From NCBI GenBank assembly GCA_015067765.1, contig SVLV01000009.1, positions 1-53,808 of the forward strand: DNA of 53,808 nucleotides. Direction: 5' to 3'. Source of the DNA: Oscillospiraceae bacterium. GTDB lineage: Bacteria > Bacillota > Clostridia > Oscillospirales > Oscillospiraceae. The position numbers were made by a program, and so were the translations under genes. The notes under the pieces are model-generated. The model saw only the letters and a program-made list of their open reading frames with translations. It was not told the origin of the DNA and did no database searches. Shown piece by piece: positions 1-6,450 of this stretch (positions within the stretch are counted from its first letter, which is position 1; each line of letters starts with the position of its first letter).

Positions 1-30
1 GTACTTTTTATACCGCAAAAGCACTCAAAA

Positions 31-62
31 CCCCGGAATTATCGCAATTCCGGGGTTTTTCC
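31..62 (+). terminator. intrinsic terminator at the window's left edge
   Basis: A perfect 10-bp stem (CCCCGGAATT at 31-40, AATTCCGGGG at 46-55) with a 5-nt loop is followed by a T-run. An A-run on the other side means it could also work leftward. It probably ends a gene lying left of the window, plausibly the integrase or another terminal gene of the mobile element whose remnant follows; that is inference. Confidence 0.85.
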
Positions 63-108
63 TTTGATATGGTTTAACGCAATCTGACCTAACCTATCCT
101 CGTTTATA

Positions 109-168
109 TGGGTTAAAATCCCCTAATGGGTTAATGGATGGGTTAAATTATGGGCTAAAAATGGGCTA
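109..168. repeat. cluster of TGGGYTAA direct repeats
   Basis: TGGGTTAA occurs at 109-116, 127-134 and 139-146, TGGGCTAA at 151-158 and a partial TGGGCTA at 162-168. The last four are spaced 11-12 bp apart, about one helical turn, so a protein could bind them along one face of the DNA. The place, beside a terminator and a broken element gene, suits recombinase arm-type sites or iterons. Which of these, if either, cannot be told from sequence. The rest of 1-331 holds no gene that I can see. Confidence 0.6.
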
Positions 169-278
169 TATTTCAGCCTCTTCCGAAGCCCTCAAATGGA
201 TGTGATCGGTAGCTAAAATGCTGACTGGTTTTGATATCGTTTGCCTGATTTTGACCTCAATAAAATAATCCTAAATCC

Positions 279-313
279 GAGCGCTCAGTGATTTCATTCG
301 CTGGGCGCTCTTT
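279..313 (+). terminator. hairpin ahead of the ParB fragment
   Basis: GAGCGCTCAG (279-288) pairs with CTGGGCGCTC (301-310) as a 10-bp stem with one U-G pair and a 12-nt loop, followed by TTTGCATTT. It may be a weak terminator or a leader hairpin. It lies just upstream of the Shine-Dalgarno site CGGAGG at about 321-326. Confidence 0.4.
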
Positions 314-331
314 GCATTTGCGGAGGTAATC

Positions 332-697
332 ATGGAAAACAACGATACTTTAGAAGTCATTCAGCGCATCCCTTTGGACAAGCTGCGGCCATACCCCGAC
401 CATCCTTTCGGCGTCCGTGATGATGATATGATGCAGCAGACGGTTGAGAGCATCAAGCAGTTCGGTGTGCTTGTACCCGGCATCGCGCGTCCCCTCCCCG
501 ATGGGACATTTGAACTGATCGCGGGGCATCGACGAAAACAGGCATCTGCGTTTGCCGGTCTCGATGACATGCCCATCATCGTCCGCAACATCGACCGCAA
601 CGCGGCAACCATCATCATGGTAGACAGCAACCTTCAGCGAGAAAACATCCTCCCTCTTTGGAGCGGCAGTTTTTTACTTTCTGCAAAATATTGGTGA
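332..697 (+). pseudogene. truncated ParB/Spo0J-type N-terminal domain protein
   Basis: The first 108 residues read as a ParB-like nuclease/CTP-binding domain of the kind carried by integrative elements of Firmicutes: a partner-site strand near residue 40, GHRRK at 65-69 and VDSNLQRENILP at 97-108. Full-length relatives, as I recall them, go on after this last motif with a conserved helical region and a DNA-binding part, usually 250 residues or more in total. Here the reading frame changes at about base 656 into an unrelated 13-residue tail and stops. A good ribosome site lies upstream, so a 121-residue product could still be made, but it lacks the helix-turn-helix. I read it as a remnant cut by a deletion or by the boundary of an integrated element. 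The ccdA promoter begins directly after it. Confidence 0.75.
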
Positions 698-723
698 CAA
701 GCAGGGGTGAAATATGGTATACT
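694..723 (+). promoter_or_regulatory. sigma-A promoter for ccdA-tlpA
   Basis: -35 GTGACA (694-699) and -10 TATACT (718-723) lie 18 bp apart. The -35 box overlaps the stop of the ParB fragment, so the redox operon starts right at the element junction. Confidence 0.6.
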
Positions 724-765
724 GGCAAACACTATCCACCTATGATATCGAGAGGAGGGCCGCTT

Positions 766-1428
766 TTGACATACTTCATATCATTTCTGGAAGGTGTCCT
801 GACCTTCATTTCCCCCTGTCTGCTGCCTATGCTGCCCATCTATCTGTCCTATTTTGCCGGCGGCGAGGAGCGTGACCTGCGCAGGACCCTCACCGGCGCG
901 TTGGGCTTTGTGCTGGGCTTTACGCTGGTGTTTGTGGCGTTGGGCACACTGGCCGGTACTGTGGGCAGCTTTCTGGTCCGGTACCGGACGGCGGTGAACA
1001 TCGTCTCCGGTTTGATCGTGATCCTGTTCGGTCTGAATTTTCTGGGGCTGTTCCAGCTGCCCATCTTTCAGGGGAACGGATGGTCCGTCAACACAAAGCG
1101 GATGGGGTTTTTCTCTGCACTGGTGTTCGGACTGGTGTTCTCCGTCAGCTGGACCCCCTGCGTCGGCGTCTTTCTGGGCTCGGCACTGATGCTGGCCTCT
1201 CAGCAGGCACATGTGCTGGAGGGCACCCTAATGCTGCTGGCCTACTCTCTGGGTTTGGGGATCCCCTTTCTGCTGAGCGCCCTGCTGATTGACTATCTGC
1301 GCTCGGCCTTCGGCTGGATCAAGGCACATTACAAACAGATCAACATCGTCTGCGGCGCCATTTTGGTGCTGGTAGGCATTTTGATGGCCACCGGCAGTCT
1401 GGGACTGCTGTTGAATCTATTGAATTAA
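766..1428 (+). CDS. ccdA: CcdA-family thiol:disulfide interchange membrane protein
   Basis: This 220-residue, six-helix membrane protein belongs to the CcdA/DsbD-beta family, which carries electrons from cytoplasmic thioredoxin across the membrane to extracytoplasmic thioredoxin-like proteins. The two redox cysteines are in place: C18 in the SPCLLPMLP motif of helix 1 and C132 in SWTPCVG of helix 4. I chose the TTG start at 766 because GAGGAGG (752-758) sits 7 nt before it; an ATG at 742 has no ribosome site. The next gene, a membrane-anchored TlpA/ResA-type thioredoxin 11 bp downstream, is the expected electron acceptor. In other Firmicutes such pairs serve cytochrome c maturation or spore envelope assembly; no cytochrome gene is near here, so the final target is unknown. 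Confidence 0.88.
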   Translation: MTYFISFLEGVLTFISPCLLPMLPIYLSYFAGGEERDLRRTLTGALGFVLGFTLVFVALGTLAGTVGSFLVRYRTAVNIVSGLIVILFGLNFLGLFQLPIFQGNGWSVNTKRMGFFSALVFGLVFSVSWTPCVGVFLGSALMLASQQAHVLEGTLMLLAYSLGLGIPFLLSALLIDYLRSAFGWIKAHYKQINIVCGAILVLVGILMATGSLGLLLNLLN

Positions 1429-1439
1429 GGAGTTTACCG

Positions 1440-2111
1440 ATGAAAAAGAAATTTCTCTTGCCTCTGCTGATCGCGGCATTTGTGGTGGTGCTGGGCGGCA
1501 GCTATCTGCTCTACAACCACTTCAGCGGTGATGTGGATCCCGATCCCAACGGCGGCGCCGGCACTGGCATCACGGATCCCAACGGCGGCAACACCGATTC
1601 CAATGGCGGTAATGGTGATGGCGATGGTGACATCAATCCGGACGATTATATCGCCCCAAACTTCGCTGTCTTTGATGGAGACGGCAAAGTGGTGCAGCTC
1701 TCCGACTTTAAGGGCAAGCCTGTCGTAGTCAACTTCTGGGCCACCTGGTGCCCCAACTGCAAGGCAGCACTTCCCACCTTCCAGAAGCAGTACGAGGAGT
1801 TGGGGGACAAGGTCCACTTCCTGATGGTAAATATGACCACCAGCCAGGGCGAGTCCCTGGAGGCCGCTCAGGAATTTGTCAAAAATTCCGGCTACACCTT
1901 CCCTGTCTACTATGACGAGCAGGGCAGCGCATCCTCTACCTACGCTGTCACCACCCTGCCTCGCACGCTTTTCATTGACTCTGACGGTTATCTCATGAAT
2001 GTTGTTCCCGGCCCCCTCGGCCAGGAGGAGTTCGAAGTGAATCTGGGCACCATCCACCCCCAGTCGCTTCTGCAGTACATGATCGAACAGGGCATCATCA
2101 CCAAAAACTAA
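1440..2111 (+). CDS. membrane-anchored TlpA/ResA-like thioredoxin
   Basis: The 223-residue protein has an N-terminal anchor (residues 5-25), a flexible linker (about 31-68) very rich in Gly, Asn and Asp with repeated DPNGG and DGDGD units, and a thioredoxin fold of the TlpA/AhpC-TSA class. The active site is WCPNC (C104, C107), and the cis-proline loop is TLPRTLF. It should act outside the membrane as a disulfide reductase kept reduced by CcdA, encoded just upstream; the ribosome site AAGGAG overlaps the ccdA stop. The linker resembles calcium-binding Asp-rich segments, but no complete EF-hand is seen. The substrate is unknown. Confidence 0.88.
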   Translation: MKKKFLLPLLIAAFVVVLGGSYLLYNHFSGDVDPDPNGGAGTGITDPNGGNTDSNGGNGDGDGDINPDDYIAPNFAVFDGDGKVVQLSDFKGKPVVVNFWATWCPNCKAALPTFQKQYEELGDKVHFLMVNMTTSQGESLEAAQEFVKNSGYTFPVYYDEQGSASSTYAVTTLPRTLFIDSDGYLMNVVPGPLGQEEFEVNLGTIHPQSLLQYMIEQGIITKN

Positions 2112-2120
2112 TCAAAAAAA

Positions 2121-2147
2121 CCGGATCGCATCTGCGATCCGGTTTTT
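2121..2147. terminator. bidirectional terminator between tlpA-like gene and NifX-like gene
   Basis: CCGGATCGCA (2121-2130) and TGCGATCCGG (2133-2142) form the stem. An A-run lies to the left and a T-run to the right, so it can serve both converging genes. Confidence 0.9.
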
Positions 2148-2151
2148 CCGT

Positions 2152-2544
2152 TTAATGACAGCTGTGGCTGCCGCAGCCATGATTGCCGCAGGCATGCCCC
2201 TCCTCATGGTCGTGGTGATCGCAGCGGACATCGGGATTATAGTCCAGCTGACCGGCCAGATAGGCCTCCACCGCTGCATCGGCACTGCCGACACAGCCGC
2301 CGTACAGTTTCACACCGGCCTGTGCCAGCGCCATCTGGGCACCGCCGCCAATGCCGCCGCAGATAAGAATATCTGCCTGCAGGCCCTGCAGCACACCGGC
2401 CAGGGCACCGTGCCCCTGTCCGTTGGTATCCACCACAGCGGAGGATGCTACCTTGCCATCCACAATGTCATAAACCTTAAAGGTCTGCGTGTGGCCAAAA
2501 TGCTGAAAGATCTGACCTTCTTCGTAAGTAACTGCAATTCTCAT
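2152..2544 (-). CDS. NifX/NifB-like iron-cofactor-binding domain protein with His/Cys-rich tail
   Basis: Residues 1 to about 104 form a dinitrogenase iron-molybdenum cofactor (NifX/NafY) domain: the start MRIAVTYEEGQIFQHFGH, the ILICGGIGGGA loop, and a C-terminal GS..AVEAYL segment. In nitrogen fixers such domains carry Fe-S or FeMo cofactors. In non-fixing Clostridia, stand-alone copies are common and of unknown role. Odd here is the last 26 residues, with seven His and four Cys (pattern HHDH...HACGNHGCGSHSCH), a probable metal-binding tail. AAAGGAG lies upstream of the ATG. It has its own strong promoter and diverges from a ZIP metal transporter, which supports a role in metal storage or delivery; this is inference. 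Confidence 0.8.
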   Translation of the reverse strand: MRIAVTYEEGQIFQHFGHTQTFKVYDIVDGKVASSAVVDTNGQGHGALAGVLQGLQADILICGGIGGGAQMALAQAGVKLYGGCVGSADAAVEAYLAGQLDYNPDVRCDHHDHEEGHACGNHGCGSHSCH

Positions 2545-2571
2545 GGAAACATCTCCTTTCGCTTTGGCCGT

Positions 2572-2599
2572 ATTATACGCCCTTTTCCGGAGAAGTCAA
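2572..2599 (-). promoter_or_regulatory. promoter of the NifX-like gene
   Basis: On the minus strand, TTGACT (2599-2594) and TATAAT (2577-2572) are 16 bp apart. It lies back to back with the ZIP promoter, only 8 bp between the two -35 boxes, so one regulator could control both genes. Confidence 0.75.
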
Positions 2600-2607
2600 G
2601 AACCGCA

Positions 2608-2636
2608 TTGACAAGAAAAACTATTTTGCATATACT
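2608..2636 (+). promoter_or_regulatory. strong promoter of the ZIP transporter gene
   Basis: TTGACA (2608-2613) and TATACT (2631-2636) are separated by 17 bp, nearly full consensus. Confidence 0.8.
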
Positions 2637-2640
2637 GTGA

Positions 2641-2682
2641 TGACAGAAAAGGCATCGCCTTTCTTGCCGCTATTTCCTGTCA
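2641..2682 (+). promoter_or_regulatory. leader hairpins ahead of the ZIP gene
   Basis: TGACAG (2641-2646) pairs with CTGTCA (2677-2682), enclosing a second hairpin AAAGGC-ATC-GCCTTT (2648-2662). The outer stem ends on the first base of the Shine-Dalgarno AGGAGG (2682-2687), so it could limit ribosome access. It matches no riboswitch class that I recognise. Confidence 0.45.
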
Positions 2683-2693
2683 GGAGGTCTTTT

Positions 2694-3446
2694 ATGCAGA
2701 TTGTATTGCTGACAGCCCTGGGAGTAGGCGGAGCCACCATTGCCGGATCTTTGATCGGCTTTGTGTTCCGTTCCCTCTCCCACCGTTTTTCCGATATTGT
2801 ACTGTCCTTTGCCGCAGGCGTCATGCTGGCGGCCTCTGTGCTGGGTCTGATCCTGCCTTCGCTGGATTACGGCGGAGCCTGGGGGCTGCCGGTCACCATC
2901 GGGGGAATCTTTTTGGGTGCTCTGTGCCTGAATCTAATCGACCATGTGGTCCCCCACCTGCACAAACTGATGGGTCCCGATCCGGAGGCCCACCATAACG
3001 CGGACTTGAGCAAGGTGCTTTTGTTTGTCACCGCCATCGCCATCCATAATCTGCCCGAGGGTATCGCGGCGGGCGTTGGTTTTGGGTCCGGGGATATGGC
3101 CAACGCCCTGATGATTGCAGGCGGCATTGCCCTGCAGAATATCCCCGAGGGCATGGTCATCATCGGCCCCATGCTGGCCGCCGGTGTTTCTCCCCGCAAG
3201 ACCTTTGTCTGCGCTATGATCACCGGACTTGTGGAAGTAGCCGGAACCCTGCTGGGCTATCTTGCCGTCCATGTGGCTTCCGTCATCCTCCCCTTCGCCC
3301 TGGCCTTTGCCGGCGGCACCATGCTCTATGTGATCAGCGATGAAATGATTCCCGAAACACACGCCCATGGCAGCCAGCGAGGCGCCACTTATGCCCTTCT
3401 GGTGGGATTCTGCCTGATGCTGGCCGCCGATGTTCTGCTGGGGTAA
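2694..3446 (+). CDS. ZIP-family divalent metal transporter
   Basis: This 250-residue protein has about eight membrane helices. The two metal-coordinating helices of the ZIP family are plain: IHNLPEGIAAG and, 30-odd residues later, LQNIPEGMV. ZIP proteins bring zinc, iron, manganese or other divalent metals into the cytoplasm. A His-containing loop (VPHLHKLMGPDPEAHHN) lies between helices 3 and 4, as in many relatives. Start 2694 has AGGAGG 6 nt upstream; a frame extension back to 2637 overlaps the -10 box and is not used. The divergent neighbour is the metal-tail NifX-like protein. The metal carried cannot be told from sequence. Confidence 0.88.
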   Translation: MQIVLLTALGVGGATIAGSLIGFVFRSLSHRFSDIVLSFAAGVMLAASVLGLILPSLDYGGAWGLPVTIGGIFLGALCLNLIDHVVPHLHKLMGPDPEAHHNADLSKVLLFVTAIAIHNLPEGIAAGVGFGSGDMANALMIAGGIALQNIPEGMVIIGPMLAAGVSPRKTFVCAMITGLVEVAGTLLGYLAVHVASVILPFALAFAGGTMLYVISDEMIPETHAHGSQRGATYALLVGFCLMLAADVLLG

Positions 3447-3451
3447 TGACC

Positions 3452-3480
3452 TTTACTTTTCCCCTGCGCTCTGCTATAAT
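3452..3480 (+). promoter_or_regulatory. promoter of the PAP2 gene
   Basis: TTTACT (3452-3457), 17 bp, then perfect TATAAT (3475-3480). It starts 6 bp after the ZIP stop; no terminator is visible between the two genes. Confidence 0.65.
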
Positions 3481-3542
3481 GCAGCCGGTGTTTGTGAAAG
3501 TTATGGAGCGGAAGGTCATTATACAAAGGAGCGCTCTTTCTT

Positions 3543-4241
3543 ATGCAAAAATTCCCCTTTGCCACGGATCATCGCCGGCTGCGCCTGAGCCGCATTCTGC
3601 AGCCTGAGTTTCGTCCTCTGTTGGGGCTGCTGTACTGGCCGATTTTTGGGTTCCTGTTCTACTATGTGGAGCGTCTGCGCCCGGTGGAACACTATTATGA
3701 GGTATACATCCCTTTGGATGACTATATCCCCTTTCTGGAGATTTTTCTGCTTCCTTACCTATTCTGGTTTGTATTTTTGTTTGGGATTCACCTGTACACA
3801 GTTTTTTTTGATCTCCGGGCATATCGCGGCCTGATCCGCTTTGTGATCATCTCCTATTCCATTGCTTTGGTGATATTTTTTCTTTGGCCCACTGTACAGA
3901 ATTTGCGTCCAGATGTTCTGCCTCGAGACAATTTTCTTTCCCGTTTTATGGCTGCCTTCTATCAGTTTGACACCAATACCAATGTTTGCCCCTCCCTGCA
4001 TGTGGTTGGGTCTGCAGCAGTTTGGTGCACTTCCTGGCACATTCCCCGTTTCCGCACCCCCGGTTGGCGCGTATTCTTCACCGTCAGCACTATCCTTATC
4101 AGCTTTGCCACCGTTTTTCTCAAACAGCACTCTCTCATCGATGTAATCGTTGCTGTTCCTGTTTGCACTGTGTCTTACCTGCTGAGCTTCGGTCGCTTTG
4201 GTCTGCGTTACCGCATAGCAAAGCCCCCCATCAAATCCTGA
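3543..4241 (+). CDS. PAP2-superfamily membrane phosphatase/phosphotransferase
   Basis: The 232-residue protein has about six membrane helices and belongs to the PAP2 (type 2 phosphatidic acid phosphatase) superfamily, of the branch related to inositol phosphorylceramide synthase-like proteins. The active-site blocks CPSLHVVGS (the PSxH block) and, later, FLKQHSLIDVIVA (second catalytic His and Asp) are present; the first KxxxxxxRP block is not clear. Likely substrates are membrane lipid phosphates such as phosphatidate or undecaprenyl pyrophosphate, with the active site facing outward. AAGGAG lies 5' of the ATG. It is a single-gene unit with its own promoter and terminator. Confidence 0.8.
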   Translation: MQKFPFATDHRRLRLSRILQPEFRPLLGLLYWPIFGFLFYYVERLRPVEHYYEVYIPLDDYIPFLEIFLLPYLFWFVFLFGIHLYTVFFDLRAYRGLIRFVIISYSIALVIFFLWPTVQNLRPDVLPRDNFLSRFMAAFYQFDTNTNVCPSLHVVGSAAVWCTSWHIPRFRTPGWRVFFTVSTILISFATVFLKQHSLIDVIVAVPVCTVSYLLSFGRFGLRYRIAKPPIKS

Positions 4242-4247
4242 TGACTT

Positions 4248-4281
4248 CATCCGGCAGACCTTGTCTGCCGGATGCTTTTTT
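4248..4281 (+). terminator. terminator of the PAP2 gene
   Basis: Perfect 12-bp stem, CATCCGGCAGAC (4248-4259) with GTCTGCCGGATG (4263-4274), a 3-nt loop and a T-run. Confidence 0.93.
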
Positions 4282-4368
4282 GCTGAAATTGTCCCATTTC
4301 CTCACCATTTCAAGAAAAAACTGTCATTTTTGCAGGGGAATCTTGAATGCATTTCGGCAAGATGCCTA

Positions 4369-4397
4369 TGGACTTCCCAAGAAAGCTGTCATATAAT
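4369..4397 (+). promoter_or_regulatory. promoter of the cys leader-cysK-cysE operon
   Basis: TGGACT (4369-4374), 17 bp, then TATAAT (4392-4397). Transcription should begin near 4404, giving a leader of about 230 nt before cysK. The word CTGTCAT occurs at 4321-4327 and again at 4386-4392, flanking the promoter. Confidence 0.7.
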
Positions 4398-4425
4398 AGA
4401 AATAATCATTTTAAGGAGAATGCGT

Positions 4426-4521
4426 ATGAAAGGCTTTGTCTGCGTCATGACCTGTCGGGCCGCCTGTTGGATGGCCTGCTGTTGTTGTGCCCAAAACTGT
4501 CATGCGCTTTCTGCCTGTTGA
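4426..4521 (+). CDS. cysteine-rich leader peptide (31 residues, 9 Cys)
   Basis: A short frame encodes a 31-residue peptide with cysteines at positions 6, 10, 14, 18, 19, 20, 21, 25 and 31. Four are consecutive codons (4477-4488). GGAG (4415-4418) sits 7 nt before the ATG at 4426, better placed than the ATG at 4420. It ends 113 bp before cysK and is followed by an intrinsic-terminator-like hairpin. This is the layout of an amino-acid attenuator, in which ribosome stalling at cysteine codons reports low Cys-tRNA. Polycysteine leaders regulating sulfur operons are known in mycobacteria; Clostridia normally use Cys T-boxes or CymR instead. I found no T-box here. That it is translated is inference from the ribosome site and its composition. 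Confidence 0.75.
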   Translation: MKGFVCVMTCRAACWMACCCCAQNCHALSAC

Positions 4522-4559
4522 GTCGATGGAAGTTTTCTCTTCCTGCGGATTGTCTGTTT

Positions 4560-4601
4560 GCAGCAGAGGGCGTATGCAGCCCCTCTGCTGCTTTGTATGT
4601 T
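4560..4601 (+). terminator. attenuator-type hairpin between cys leader peptide and cysK
   Basis: GCAGCAGAGGG (4560-4570) and CCCTCTGCTGC (4581-4591) form an 11-bp perfect stem with a 10-nt loop, followed by TTTGTATGTT. The 5' arm can pair instead with the end of the leader frame, CCTGTTG at 4514-4520 (seven pairs including one U-G, with one bulge), a possible antiterminator. A third option pairs it with CTGCTG inside the Cys codon run (4476-4481). A ribosome stalled on the Cys run would leave 4514-4520 free; one reaching the stop at 4519-4521 would cover it. Confidence 0.65.
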
Positions 4602-4634
4602 CCGGGATTTCCCCCGCGAGAAAGGATGCTGATC

Positions 4635-5564
4635 ATGAATGTGTATACTTCCCTCAGCCAGCTGGTAGGCGGTACGCCTCTGCTGGATCTGCAGCGTTAC
4701 AGTGAAAAGAACGGATTGTCTGCCAGGCTGCTGGCCAAGCTGGAAAGCTTCAACCCCGCCGGCTCCGCCAAGGATAGAGTCGCCCTGCAGATGATTGAAT
4801 TGGCCGAAGAACAGGGCCTTCTGCAGCCCGGTGGAACCATCATCGAGCCCACCTCCGGCAACACTGGTATTGGTCTGGCCGCTATGGCCATCGCCCGTGG
4901 CTATCGTGTGGTGCTGACCATGCCCGATTCCATGAGCGCCGAGCGTCGTGCTCTGCTGGCCGCTTACGGCGCCCAGTTGGTGCTGACCGACGGCAGCCTC
5001 GGCATGGCCGGCTGCATTGAAAAGGCCAACGAGCTGGCCCGCAGCACCCCCAACAGTTTTGTGGCCGGCCAGTTTGAGAATCCCGCCAATCCTCAGGCAC
5101 ATTACCGCACCACCGGCCCGGAGATCTGGACCGATACGGATGGGCAGGTAGATGTCTTTGTGGCTGGTGTGGGTACCGGTGGCACCTTGTCCGGCACCGG
5201 CCGGTATCTGAAGGAGCAGAATCCCAATGTGCGCATCATCGCTGTGGAGCCCGCCTCCTCCCCCCTGCTCAGCGGCGGTCAGGCGGGCCCGCACGGTCTG
5301 CAGGGCATCGGCGCAAACTTCATTCCGAAGAATCTGGACCGCAGCCTGATTGATGAGGTAATTCCCGTAAAGGAAGAGGACGCCTATGCTGCCGGCCGCC
5401 AGTTGGCCGCTACGGAAGGCGTACTGGCCGGCATCACCTCCGGCGCAGCCCTGTGGGCTGCCGCACAGCTGGCCCGCAGACCGGAATATGCCGGCAAGAA
5501 CATCGTGGTCCTGCTGCCGGATACTGGTGACCGTTACCTGTCCACTCCCCTATTTGCAGATTGA
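4635..5564 (+). CDS. cysK: cysteine synthase A (O-acetylserine sulfhydrylase)
   Basis: The 309-residue PLP enzyme makes cysteine from O-acetylserine and sulfide. Family marks in order: the PLP lysine in NPAGSAKDRV, the substrate-carboxylate loop PTSGNTGIG, the phosphate-binding GTGGTLSGTG loop and the late SGAAL segment. Length is normal. Start 4635 has GAAAGGA 8 nt upstream; an ATG at 4626 overlaps that site. The frame stays open far upstream into the leader, but that part has no protein-like character. cysE follows 10 bp later, so donor-making and sulfide-fixing steps are coupled. Control is probably by the Cys leader/attenuator. Confidence 0.95.
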   Translation: MNVYTSLSQLVGGTPLLDLQRYSEKNGLSARLLAKLESFNPAGSAKDRVALQMIELAEEQGLLQPGGTIIEPTSGNTGIGLAAMAIARGYRVVLTMPDSMSAERRALLAAYGAQLVLTDGSLGMAGCIEKANELARSTPNSFVAGQFENPANPQAHYRTTGPEIWTDTDGQVDVFVAGVGTGGTLSGTGRYLKEQNPNVRIIAVEPASSPLLSGGQAGPHGLQGIGANFIPKNLDRSLIDEVIPVKEEDAYAAGRQLAATEGVLAGITSGAALWAAAQLARRPEYAGKNIVVLLPDTGDRYLSTPLFAD

Positions 5565-5574
5565 GAGGTGCACT

Positions 5575-6435
5575 ATGTATAACGAGCATATTCAAAAAGC
5601 CGCCCGGGAGATGTCCCGGAACTTCGACCAGTGCGTCGTCCCCCTGTACGGCAGCCAGCTGCGTCTGCCTGACCGCCGTGCGGTCATCCGCCTGCTCAAG
5701 GACATCCGCAAGCTGATGTTCCCCGCCTATTTTGGTGATGTGGAACTGATGACGCTGGATGCAGAGAGCTACTGCGCGCTGCTGCTGGAGCGCATCGAAA
5801 GTGCACTGGCCCGTCAGATCGCACTGGCTCTCCCGGAATCGGAAGCACAGCGCGCTGCAGATACTGCCCGGGAACTGGTGGAAAAGCTTCCTCAGATCCA
5901 GTTGATGCTGCAGCATGATTTGGACGCCACCTTTGACGGCGACCCCGCTGCCGGCTCCAAGGAGGAGATCATCTTCGCCTATCCCGGTCTGTTTGCCATC
6001 TTTGTCTATCGCATTGCCCACGAGCTGTACCTGCAGAAGGTGCCGCTGATCCCCCGCATCATGAGTGAGTATGCCCACAGCCGCACCGGCATTGACATCA
6101 ACCCCGGCGCCACCATCGGCTCCCACTTCTTCATCGACCACGGCACCGGCATCGTAGTGGGCGAGACCACCATCATCGGCGAGCGCGTGAAACTGTATCA
6201 GGGCGTCACACTGGGCGCACTGTCCCCCCGCGGCGGCCACAGTTCCATGCCCGGCAAGCGCCATCCCACGGTGGAGGACGGCGTGACCATCTATTCCGGC
6301 GCCTCCATTCTGGGTGGGGAAACCGTCATCGGCGCCAACACCGTAGTGGGCGGCAACGCCTTTTTGACCAATTCCGTAGACCGTGATACCCGCGTAGTCA
6401 TCAAGGGACCGGAGACCACTTTCAAAAACACCTAA
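5575..6435 (+). CDS. cysE: serine O-acetyltransferase
   Basis: The 286-residue enzyme transfers acetyl from acetyl-CoA to serine, giving O-acetylserine for CysK. An N-terminal helical domain of about 170 residues, longer than in the short Bacillus type, precedes a left-handed beta helix of hexapeptide repeats (GIDINPGATIGSHFFIDH, then GIVVGETTIIGERVKLYQGV), with the catalytic His-Asp region at the GSHFFIDHGTG turn. The C-terminal tail is short and lacks the final Ile of the classical CysK-binding tail. GAGAGG at 5563-5568 serves the ATG. It lies between cysK and a transporter in one operon. Confidence 0.93.
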   Translation: MYNEHIQKAAREMSRNFDQCVVPLYGSQLRLPDRRAVIRLLKDIRKLMFPAYFGDVELMTLDAESYCALLLERIESALARQIALALPESEAQRAADTARELVEKLPQIQLMLQHDLDATFDGDPAAGSKEEIIFAYPGLFAIFVYRIAHELYLQKVPLIPRIMSEYAHSRTGIDINPGATIGSHFFIDHGTGIVVGETTIIGERVKLYQGVTLGALSPRGGHSSMPGKRHPTVEDGVTIYSGASILGGETVIGANTVVGGNAFLTNSVDRDTRVVIKGPETTFKNT

Positions 6436-6450
6436 GGAGAATCTGTACTT

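Noticed and set aside
4347-4634. A longer CysK with about 96 extra N-terminal residues
   Set aside because: The extension covers the promoter, the leader frame and the attenuator hairpin. CysK of 309 residues from 4635 has the usual length and a ribosome site.
4404-4634. A Cys T-box riboswitch upstream of cysK
   Set aside because: No T-box core sequence or specifier-loop structure is recognisable; the region is instead occupied by the Cys-rich frame and a single hairpin.
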